DNA of 9,319 nt from NCBI GenBank assembly GCA_018901355.1, contig JAHIEZ010000118.1:1-9319 (forward strand), in the 5' to 3' direction. Source of the DNA: Patescibacteria group bacterium. Its GTDB lineage: Bacteria > Patescibacteriota > Microgenomatia > UBA12405. A program made the position numbers and the translations under genes. Below the pieces are notes generated by a model. The model was given only the letters and a program-made list of their open reading frames with translations. It ran no database searches and was not told where the DNA came from. Positions 1 through 4,995 of this stretch are shown piece after piece (position 1 is the stretch's first letter; each line of letters begins with the position of its first letter).

Positions 1-1
1 C

Positions 2-34
2 GGCGACCTTGTCGGAGAGGTTGGTTGCTTTTAA
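2..34 (+). CDS. Possible 3' end of an upstream gene (very uncertain)
   Basis: One reading frame from the window edge gives GDLVGEVGCF followed by a TAA at 32-34, immediately where a terminator-like hairpin begins. A stop codon abutting a terminator is the usual arrangement, so this may be the last ten codons of a gene outside the window. The other two forward frames are also open here (stops at 46-48 and 69-71), and ten residues are too few to recognise a family. No function can be given. Confidence 0.2.
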   Translation, partial: GDLVGEVGCF

Positions 35-70
35 GCCTCGTATCTTAATCGATACGAGGCTTTTAGTTTA
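33..70 (+). terminator. Rho-independent terminator-like hairpin
   Basis: A perfect 12-bp inverted repeat lies at 33-44 (AAGCCTCGTATC) and 51-62, with a 6-nt loop, followed by the T-rich run TTTTAGTTTA. It sits between a possible upstream stop codon and the promoter of the first nucleotidyltransferase gene, so it would separate the two transcription units. The stem is only moderately GC-rich and the T tract is broken. Its core CGAGGCTT is shared with the large palindrome at 8260-8312, so it could instead be a member of a dispersed palindromic repeat family that serves as a terminator. Confidence 0.55.
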
Positions 71-93
71 ATAGGGGAGACTAATTTTTACCC

Positions 94-122
94 TTGACAT
101 ATTAGAGAATATATTGTATACT
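94..122 (+). promoter_or_regulatory. Sigma-70-type promoter of nucleotidyltransferase module A
   Basis: A perfect -35 box TTGACA (94-99) is followed after exactly 17 bp by TATACT (117-122), one mismatch from the consensus -10. The predicted start of transcription is near 129, giving a leader of about 33 nt before the ATG at 162. The surrounding DNA is very AT-rich. The -10 box lies inside the first of two palindromic operator candidates, so repression by a protein of the module is the expected mode of control. Confidence 0.8.
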
Positions 123-153
123 TTAATACAGAGAATTGTATAAATATATACAA
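114..153 (+). promoter_or_regulatory. Tandem palindromic operators of module A
   Basis: The second site is a perfect inverted repeat, TTGTATA (136-142), AATA, TATACAA (147-153). The first site is TTGTAT (114-119), six bases, then ATACAG (126-131), one mismatch from perfect symmetry. Their centres are exactly 22 bp apart. A third half-site TTGTAT lies at 158-163, again 22 bp further on, overlapping the start codon at 162. Site one covers the -10 box and site two lies just downstream of the expected transcription start. This is typical of autorepression by a DNA-binding antitoxin-type protein, but the binding protein is an inference. Confidence 0.65.
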
Positions 154-161
154 GTAATTGT

Positions 162-740
162 ATGGAATATAGAATAGATAATCAAGGTTTAATGGATAGG
201 CTCAGCGCATGGAATGGATTTCTTAAGAGAGATGTTCATTTAATTGCTTGCGGCGGGACTGCCCTGACGCTTTTAGGAATAAAGGCATCCACTAAAGATA
301 TAGATTTAATAGTTCCTGATTTAAGCGAATATGCTTATCTTATAGATATTTTAAAAAAGCTTGGTTATAAATCTGCTAGTGGTTCTGGCTGGTCAAGAGG
401 AGACGGCTTTATTTTTGATTTGTTTAAGGGAAAGTTTGTACATACTACAGAGTTATTGGAAAGCCCTTTGAGTAAAGATAAGCATATTTTAATAAAGGAA
501 TTCGATAAAGTCTATTTAGGCGTTTTAAATTATTATGACATTATAATAACCAAACTTTTCAGGGCTGCTAGCGTAGATATAGAAGACTGCCTTATGTTAT
601 TGAGAAGCAAAAAGAGCGAGATAGATATAAAATATTTAGAAAAACGCTTCAAAGAAACAGCTTCTTTTGACGTTTCAGAAGACAGGGTAAATAAAAATTT
701 GGAGCATTTTTTAAAGGTTGTTAAAGAAGAGAGACAATAA
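162..740 (+). CDS. DUF6036/AbiEii-like nucleotidyltransferase
   Basis: A 192-residue protein with the nucleotidyltransferase-fold signature GGTAL at residues 31-35 followed by TKDIDLIV (44-51). D46 and D48 are the expected metal-binding carboxylates. This GGTAL...TKDIDL pattern is that of the DUF6036 family, related to the AbiEii/AbiGii nucleotidyltransferases of type IV toxin-antitoxin systems. No membrane segment or signal peptide is visible, so it should be cytoplasmic. The substrate is unknown; some relatives modify tRNA or proteins with nucleotides. The ATG at 162 has almost no Shine-Dalgarno sequence. A start at 192 preceded by AAGG (184-187) would keep the whole domain and is an alternative. 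It overlaps the next gene by one base (TAATG), so the two should be made together. The codons are markedly more AT-rich than the glycosyltransferase downstream, suggesting acquired DNA. Toxin or defence function is inference. Confidence 0.75.
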   Translation: MEYRIDNQGLMDRLSAWNGFLKRDVHLIACGGTALTLLGIKASTKDIDLIVPDLSEYAYLIDILKKLGYKSASGSGWSRGDGFIFDLFKGKFVHTTELLESPLSKDKHILIKEFDKVYLGVLNYYDIIITKLFRAASVDIEDCLMLLRSKKSEIDIKYLEKRFKETASFDVSEDRVNKNLEHFLKVVKEERQ

Positions 741-1408
741 TGAAAAAGGATAATCTTTTAAAGAGAGTTAGCGACTTAGGTTTTCCGCTTTTTGAAGCGG
801 AAGAGGATAAAAAGGTAAATTTAACCTTGGCAGATATGGTTAAAACAAAAGGCCTTCGACTGTGGGAAGGATTTCCGGTTGTGTTAGCCAATAGCGCAGA
901 AAAAGGATTATTTGATTATGAAAAAGTTAATCTGTATCTAAAAGAACCTGTCGATAAATCATGCCTGGTAGAGCTATTGGCGCTGTCGCTTGCGCTATAT
1001 AAATTCTTTAATTTAAAATTTACATGGACTGATGGATTGTATAAATCTCTCGCAGATGTTGGCAAAAAAACATCAGAAAGGTTTTTAGATAGTTTAAAAA
1101 ATTCTGATGAACTGCAGGTTGGTAACTATAGAATGTCTACGCATAGGCTAAAGGCGGTATTTACTAATTATTTTAGCCAATCGCAGGCGAGATTGAATGA
1201 ATTACTCTCAGTGAAGAATGAGTTAGGCCTTGAATACGCGTTATCCCAAGTTTTTTCTCCAAAACAAAAAGAACTGTTTTTAAAAAAACTGAAAAGAGAA
1301 AAGTTATCCAAGACCGAAAAAGAATATTTCTCTAGAGTGGTAAAGAAGAAGGTTTTGGCTTTAGCTAATTCGGAACTTTATAACTTGTCTCAAAAGTTAT
1401 TAAAATAA
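740..1408 (+). CDS. Conserved partner of the nucleotidyltransferase, unknown function
   Basis: A 222-residue basic protein that I cannot name. Two parts look like conserved blocks: an N-terminal stretch around residues 37-51 containing RLWEGFPVVLAN, and a C-terminal helical region (about 170-222) with SPKQKELFLKKL, then LSKTEKEYFSRVVKKK. The second resembles a short helix-turn-helix or sigma-region-4-like unit rich in lysine, and could bind DNA or RNA. My recollection is that proteins of this type occur beside DUF6036 nucleotidyltransferases, but I cannot verify that here. The ATG at 740 overlaps the preceding stop codon, with GAGAG-type purines about 8 bp upstream, which implies translational coupling. 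If this is the DNA-binding member it is the best candidate to occupy the palindromes at 114-153. It could be an antitoxin or a substrate-binding subunit. AT-rich like its partner. Confidence 0.65.
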   Translation: MKKDNLLKRVSDLGFPLFEAEEDKKVNLTLADMVKTKGLRLWEGFPVVLANSAEKGLFDYEKVNLYLKEPVDKSCLVELLALSLALYKFFNLKFTWTDGLYKSLADVGKKTSERFLDSLKNSDELQVGNYRMSTHRLKAVFTNYFSQSQARLNELLSVKNELGLEYALSQVFSPKQKELFLKKLKREKLSKTEKEYFSRVVKKKVLALANSELYNLSQKLLK

Positions 1409-1414
1409 ACGGAC

Positions 1415-2173
1415 ATGTCGAAAAAACTTTCAGTAGTTACAATCGCGTATAATGAAGAAGCCAATATCGCCGCGTGTGTGAACAGTGCTAAGGGCTGGGC
1501 GGATGAGCATATTGTGGTGGATGATTTCAGCTCTGACAGGACAGTTGAGATCGCGAAAGCGAACGGCGCTACAGTGTTCCAGAGAAAGATGGACGTGGAG
1601 GGTATTCACAGGAACTGGGCATATGCCAGGGCCAGGAATGAATGGGTCCTGAGCCTTGACGCGGATGAGGAAGTTACGGAAGATCTTAAGGAAGAGATAT
1701 TAAGTGCTATAACATCCGATGAATTTATTGTTTATACGATCCCTTTAAGGACTTATATTGGAAGCCACTGGGTCCAACATGGCGGCTGGTATCCGGGAGG
1801 CAAGTTGAGATTATTCAGGAAAAGTTTGTTTAAATATGAAGAGGTAGGTGTTCATCCAAGGGCTATGTATGACGGCAAGTGCGGTCACTTGACGAAAGAT
1901 ATAATACACAAAGACTACGAGGATTTCGCGGAGCTTTTCAGGGGACTGAACGGACAGACCAGCCTGGAAGCCGAGAAGTGGTTCAATGAGAAGAGGAAGA
2001 TAGGAGTTGGTAAGATGCTCTGGAAGGCCTGTGACAGGTTTTTCAGGACGTATGTCAGGAAAAAAGGCTATAAGGACGGGGTGGTGGGATTGGTGGTAGC
2101 GGTAAATAGCGCCATGTATCAGGTCTTAAGCTACACAAAATACTGGGAACTCCAGATAAAATTAAAACCTTGA
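1415..2173 (+). CDS. Family 2 glycosyltransferase, LPS-core type (WaaE/KdtX-like)
   Basis: A 252-residue GT-A-fold glycosyltransferase. It begins with the nucleotide-sugar-binding strand LSVVTIAYNEE (5-15), then VVDDFSSDRT (34-43) and the metal-binding DxD-type motif in SLDADEEV (80-87, D82 and D84). The HRNWAYARARNEWVLSLDADE layout is characteristic of the subgroup that adds beta-linked glucose or heptose to the LPS inner core. It has no membrane segment, so it would act on the cytoplasmic face of the inner membrane. The donor and acceptor cannot be told from sequence. The ATG lies 6 bp after the preceding stop with only GGA next to it, so initiation may rely on re-initiation from upstream. 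Codon use is more GC-rich than both flanking nucleotidyltransferase modules, so it looks like original surface-glycan sequence with the modules inserted around it. Its stop codon forms part of the next -35 box. Confidence 0.85.
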   Translation: MSKKLSVVTIAYNEEANIAACVNSAKGWADEHIVVDDFSSDRTVEIAKANGATVFQRKMDVEGIHRNWAYARARNEWVLSLDADEEVTEDLKEEILSAITSDEFIVYTIPLRTYIGSHWVQHGGWYPGGKLRLFRKSLFKYEEVGVHPRAMYDGKCGHLTKDIIHKDYEDFAELFRGLNGQTSLEAEKWFNEKRKIGVGKMLWKACDRFFRTYVRKKGYKDGVVGLVVAVNSAMYQVLSYTKYWELQIKLKP

Positions 2174-2198
2174 CAATAACAGTGTAATAGTATACACT
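2170..2198 (+). promoter_or_regulatory. Promoter of the wHTH-MNT/HEPN module
   Basis: A perfect -35 box TTGACA (2170-2175) and a 17-bp spacer lead to TACACT (2193-2198), which keeps the key T, A, A and T of the -10 consensus. An offset alternative, TATACA at 2191-2196, would leave a 15-bp spacer. The TGA stop of the glycosyltransferase (2171-2173) lies inside the -35 box. The -10 box coincides with the right arm of a palindrome, so a bound repressor should block RNA polymerase. Confidence 0.65.
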
Positions 2199-2222
2199 TA
2201 TAGGTGTAAAACAATACACCTA
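2181..2222 (+). promoter_or_regulatory. Tandem palindromic operators of module B
   Basis: Two perfect inverted repeats occur in tandem. The first is AGTGTA (2181-2186), ATAGTA, TACACT (2193-2198). The second is TAGGTGTA (2201-2208), AAACAA, TACACCTA (2215-2222). Both share the core GTGTA-N6-TACAC and their centres are 22 bp apart, about two helical turns, which suits two dimers side by side on one DNA face. They cover the -10 box and the start of transcription. The winged-helix domain of the next gene is the natural candidate binder (inference). Confidence 0.75.
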
Positions 2223-2255
2223 TTTTATTAATTTCATCATAAGGAGAAAATAGAG

Positions 2256-2801
2256 ATGTTTTCTGTAGCGTCAAAGACCGCCAAGACTCTTCTCGATTTT
2301 TACTTTTTGCATGAAGATGAGAGTTTCTATGTCAATGAAATAGTAAGGCGGCTCGGTTTAGACAAAAGAAACCTTATTAGAAAACTTAAGGAGCTCGAAA
2401 AAGAAGGGGTTTTTATAAGCGAACTAAGGGGGAATCAAAGATATTATTCGTTGAATAAAAAATTCCCTTTATACCAAGAATATAAGAATATCTTCATGAA
2501 AACAATTGGACTGGAAGGAAAACTCAGGAAACTTTTAAGCGGTATCAAGGGAGTTAATTCCGCATACCTCTATGGTTCATACGCTCAGGATAAGATGGAT
2601 ACTTTCAGCGATATCGATCTTATTGTAGTCGGCAGTCAGGATATAGTTTTTCTTCAGGGAAAAATAAATAAATTGCAAAAAGATATTGATAGGGAAATCA
2701 ATATGATTAATATCAGCCAGAGAGAGTTTGATTCTAAAAAGAAAAATAGAGATCCTTTTGTCTTGGATATTTTAAAAAAGAAACATATTAAGATAGTATG
2801 A
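2256..2801 (+). CDS. Winged-helix MNT nucleotidyltransferase (MntA-like antitoxin candidate)
   Basis: A 181-residue two-domain protein. Residues 1-75 form a winged helix-turn-helix (FYVNEIVRRLGLDKRNLIRKL around 24-44, then a wing ending RYYSL). Residues about 85-181 are a minimal nucleotidyltransferase with GS (107-108), ten residues, then DID (119-121). This is the GSX10DXD signature of the MNT family, with E147 a likely third acidic residue. In type VII toxin-antitoxin systems, MntA-type enzymes AMPylate the HEPN toxin on tyrosine and so silence it; here the fused wHTH would also allow autoregulation through the palindromes at 2181-2222. Shine-Dalgarno AAGGAG (2241-2246) lies 9 bp before the ATG. 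The gene overlaps the HEPN gene by 4 bp (ATGA). The antitoxin role is inferred from the pairing. Confidence 0.85.
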   Translation: MFSVASKTAKTLLDFYFLHEDESFYVNEIVRRLGLDKRNLIRKLKELEKEGVFISELRGNQRYYSLNKKFPLYQEYKNIFMKTIGLEGKLRKLLSGIKGVNSAYLYGSYAQDKMDTFSDIDLIVVGSQDIVFLQGKINKLQKDIDREINMINISQREFDSKKKNRDPFVLDILKKKHIKIV

Positions 2802-3220
2802 TTAGATTTGATCCGAGATATTTTGTAACATTTAATTTTTCAGATAACCAGGTTATTCTTTATCTGAATAATGCCTTGAGAGATTTAACTATCGCGAAAG
2901 AAAATAAGCGGCCGGAAGTCAAGTTTAGCTATAGTTATAATGCCTTAATAAAAGCAGGCATTGCGCTTTTAGCAGGAGCAGGGAATGTCAAGGTCAGGAG
3001 TATCCCGGGGCATCATGTTAAGCTTATAGAAAAGATGTCCGAGGTTTTAAAGGATAAATCGATAGAAGAGACGGGGAATGCAATGCGCGCTAAAAGAAAC
3101 AGGGATTTTTACGATGGCGGCGTATTTATTTCCGAGAAAGAGAGCTTGGATTATTATATGTTTACGGAAGAAATCTTGCTTAAGATAAAGAGGTTTTTAA
3201 GACAAAAGGAGGCGCGATGA
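2798..3220 (+). CDS. HEPN-domain protein (HepT-like toxin candidate)
   Basis: A 140-residue, mostly helical protein encoded directly after an MNT gene, the usual arrangement of MNT-HEPN modules. It shows a GHH motif at 71-73 in a helix (GHHVKLIEKM) and a basic motif RAKRNRDFYDGG at 97-108. This matches the R-x-x-R-N-x-x-x-Y form of the HEPN signature, as I recall it from a SAV_6107-like subgroup, and not the classical R-x4-6-H form of RNase toxins. Y105 is a possible AMPylation target by analogy with HepT. If it is catalytic it would cleave RNA in the cytoplasm; without the histidine it may instead be a binding subunit. The start ATG at 2798 overlaps the upstream stop, and its own stop overlaps the start of the SDR gene (ATGA at 3217-3220), so all three are translationally coupled. 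HEPN is likely; toxin activity is inference. Confidence 0.7.
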   Translation: MIRFDPRYFVTFNFSDNQVILYLNNALRDLTIAKENKRPEVKFSYSYNALIKAGIALLAGAGNVKVRSIPGHHVKLIEKMSEVLKDKSIEETGNAMRAKRNRDFYDGGVFISEKESLDYYMFTEEILLKIKRFLRQKEAR

Positions 3221-4257
3221 GGGTTTTAATCACAGGCGGGGCAGGGTTGGTTGGCTCGCATGCGGCAGAGTATTATGCCAGTAAAGGCGATGATGTTATT
3301 GTAATAGATAATCTGATGAGATCTAATCTCTTCGGGTACGATAAAGAGAGCGTGGAATTCAACTGGAATTATCTCGCCCAGCTTGACAAGGTCAAGAGGA
3401 TCAAAGGCGATATAAGGAATGAGGAAGATGTGATGAAGGCATTGAGTGGAGGCGTGGATGTTGTGATTCACGCAGCGGGCCAGCCAGGCGTGCCTTTGTC
3501 CGTCAAGATACCGCGAGAGGATTTCAGTATCAATGCCTACGGGACCCTGAACGTCCTTGAATGCACGCGTCAAGCCTCGCCTAAGGCTGCGTTTGTATAT
3601 TGCAGTACCAACAAAATCTACGGAGAGAATGTTGACTCTATCACTCTCGAAGAAAAGGAAACAAGATATACATATAAGAGCAAAAAAGGCGTATCTGAGA
3701 GTTTATCCATAGATCTTACAGGCCATACGCCTTACGGAGTGAGTAAGCTCGTTGGAGATCTTTATACCCAAGAATATGCCCATATTTACGGCATGAAGAC
3801 AGCAGTATTTCGTATGTCCTGTTGCTACGGCACGCGCCAATTTGGTTTTGAAGACCAGGGCTGGGTGGCGTGGTTTGTCATAGCGAACCTGACAGGACAG
3901 CCTATCGTGATTTATGGCGATGGTAAACAGGTAAGGGATTTGTTGTACGCAGATGACCTGGTCGAGGCGTATGATAAATTTATAAATAGCGATATACAGC
4001 ACGATGTGTTTAATATAGGAGGCGGGCCGAGAAACACTACATCGCTTCTTGAATTTATTTCAATGATAGAGGGTAAGACAGGTATAAAGTTCAGAAAGGT
4101 CGAATATAAGGATTGGAGGCCCAGCGACCAGAAGGTTTACATCTCTGATATCTCAAAGGTTTCTAAGGCCCTTGACTGGAAGCCAAAGATAACTCCTGAA
4201 AAAGGCCTGGAGAAGCTGATAGAGTGGGTGGGCCAGAACACGAAGTTCTTCATATGA
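3217..4257 (+). CDS. CDP-paratose 2-epimerase-like SDR (NAD-dependent sugar epimerase)
   Basis: A 346-residue extended short-chain dehydrogenase. The Rossmann glycine motif TGGAGLVG is at 6-13, with D31 at the end of the second strand favouring NAD. CSTNKIYG (129-136) holds the active-site S/T, and Y173 with K177 form YxxxK. The strings TPYGVSK and FRMSCCYGTRQFGFEDQGWVAWF (198-220) are diagnostic of the CDP-tyvelose/CDP-paratose 2-epimerase branch, which interconverts nucleotide-linked dideoxyhexoses for O-antigen. RfbE of Salmonella is the prototype, with a similar length of about 340 residues. No other dideoxyhexose genes are in the window, so the true substrate may be another NDP-sugar. 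Shine-Dalgarno AAGGAGG (3206-3212) is very strong and lies inside the HEPN gene. It belongs functionally with the glycosyltransferases, not with the HEPN module that precedes it. Confidence 0.85.
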   Translation: MRVLITGGAGLVGSHAAEYYASKGDDVIVIDNLMRSNLFGYDKESVEFNWNYLAQLDKVKRIKGDIRNEEDVMKALSGGVDVVIHAAGQPGVPLSVKIPREDFSINAYGTLNVLECTRQASPKAAFVYCSTNKIYGENVDSITLEEKETRYTYKSKKGVSESLSIDLTGHTPYGVSKLVGDLYTQEYAHIYGMKTAVFRMSCCYGTRQFGFEDQGWVAWFVIANLTGQPIVIYGDGKQVRDLLYADDLVEAYDKFINSDIQHDVFNIGGGPRNTTSLLEFISMIEGKTGIKFRKVEYKDWRPSDQKVYISDISKVSKALDWKPKITPEKGLEKLIEWVGQNTKFFI

Positions 4258-4288
4258 CAAAAAGAGGAATTAGAGAAATTGGGATAAT

Positions 4289-4840
4289 ATGAAGGCTATA
4301 TTTTTAGATAGAGATGGGGTAATAAATCGGGACCCGGGGTTCGGGGATTATATAAAATCCTGGGCGGAGTTTGAATTTCTGCCCGGCTCCATTGACGCCA
4401 TAAAAAAATTAAATGAACATGGATACGAGATATTTGTGATTTCCAATCAGGCAGGGGTAGGCAGGGGACTGTATTCTCAAGAGGCGCTTAACGAGATTAC
4501 AAAGAATATGCTGAAAGAAATAGAATCTCAGGGAGGTAAAATCAGGTCTGTTAGTTATTGCACGCATCAGCCGGACGCGGGGTGCGATTGCAGGAAGCCG
4601 AACACCGGCATGATTAAAAGGGCCACAAAGGGCCTGGATATAGATCTTAAAAATACGTATTTTATAGGCGATTCGCGTCTTGATATAGGCGCTGGGAAAA
4701 ATATGGGCTGCAGGACAATACTCCTTCTTACTGGAAAAGAAGATCCCGCAGGTGCCAGGGATTGGCCTCATAAACCTGACTTTATAAAAAAAGACCTGAA
4801 GGAGGCAGTCGAATGGGTATTAAAGCACGCGCGAAAATAG
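4289..4840 (+). CDS. gmhB: D-glycero-D-manno-heptose-1,7-bisphosphate 7-phosphatase
   Basis: A 183-residue HAD-superfamily phosphatase of the HisB-N/GmhB group. Motif I is FLDRDGVIN (5-13, nucleophile D7 and acid/base D9), motif II is SNQ (52-54), and motif IV is IGDSRLDI (126-133, D128 and D132). A zinc-binding loop C91-x-H93...C99-x-C101 is the GmhB hallmark; it is shorter than that of the E. coli enzyme. The reaction removes the 7-phosphate of heptose bisphosphate on the way to ADP-heptose (or GDP-heptose) for LPS core or S-layer glycans. A cytoplasmic enzyme of usual family length. The start ATG has GGGA 4 bp upstream and lies 31 bp after the SDR stop, so it is probably in the same operon. 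A neighbouring surface-glycan role is consistent. Its last 28 bp overlap the next small gene. Confidence 0.88.
   Translation: MKAIFLDRDGVINRDPGFGDYIKSWAEFEFLPGSIDAIKKLNEHGYEIFVISNQAGVGRGLYSQEALNEITKNMLKEIESQGGKIRSVSYCTHQPDAGCDCRKPNTGMIKRATKGLDIDLKNTYFIGDSRLDIGAGKNMGCRTILLLTGKEDPAGARDWPHKPDFIKKDLKEAVEWVLKHARK
4799..4805 (+). promoter_or_regulatory. Consensus Shine-Dalgarno sequence inside gmhB
   Basis: AAGGAGG lies 7 bp before the ATG at 4813. It sits within the gmhB coding region, out of which a second reading frame opens, and is the main evidence that the 55-codon frame 4813-4980 is translated. Confidence 0.8.
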
Positions 4841-4980
4841 TCGGAGAGTTATTTAGATTTTTGTGGGATAGAAAGCTCTGGTGGATGATACCTATCGTGG
4901 CGGTGCTTTTGCTGTTAGGCCTGTTAATATTTTTTACACAATCATCGGCCGTGGCGCCGTTTATATATACTCTATTTTAG
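4813..4980 (+). CDS. DUF5989-type small membrane protein
   Basis: A 55-residue protein in the gap between gmhB and the GT28 gene, starting MGIKARAKIV and ending AVAPFIYTLF. A basic amphipathic N-terminus with FLWDRKLWW (16-24) is followed by one hydrophobic segment (about 25-41, MIPIVAVLLLLGLLIFF), then QSSAVAPFIYTLF. This layout, and especially the C-terminus, matches my memory of DUF5989 proteins, single-pass membrane peptides found in glycan and secondary-metabolite loci (for example beside SxtJ-type proteins and carbamoyltransferases). The N-in orientation is expected from the positive charges. Function is unknown; anchoring or assisting a membrane-associated glycan enzyme is a guess. The gene overlaps gmhB by 28 bp in another frame, has a perfect ribosome site, and ends 15 bp before the next ATG. 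No start other than 4813 fits. Confidence 0.78.
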   Translation: MGIKARAKIVGELFRFLWDRKLWWMIPIVAVLLLLGLLIFFTQSSAVAPFIYTLF

Positions 4981-4995
4981 CAGCGCAATAATGAT

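Noticed and set aside
114..164. The 22-bp spaced ATTGTAT repeats as a small CRISPR-like array
   Set aside because: The repeated unit is only 7-8 bp, with no conserved full repeat and no cas genes; operator half-sites explain it better.
3226..3573. Long minus-strand reading frames opposite the SDR gene (and others at 3703-4002, 7135-7638, 8419-8835)
   Set aside because: They lie opposite strongly recognised + strand genes, show no known motif, and are low-complexity antisense translations.
3572..3579. A third AAGCCTCG core inside the SDR gene
   Set aside because: It encodes ordinary codons of the SDR, has no inverted partner nearby, and is best explained as chance.
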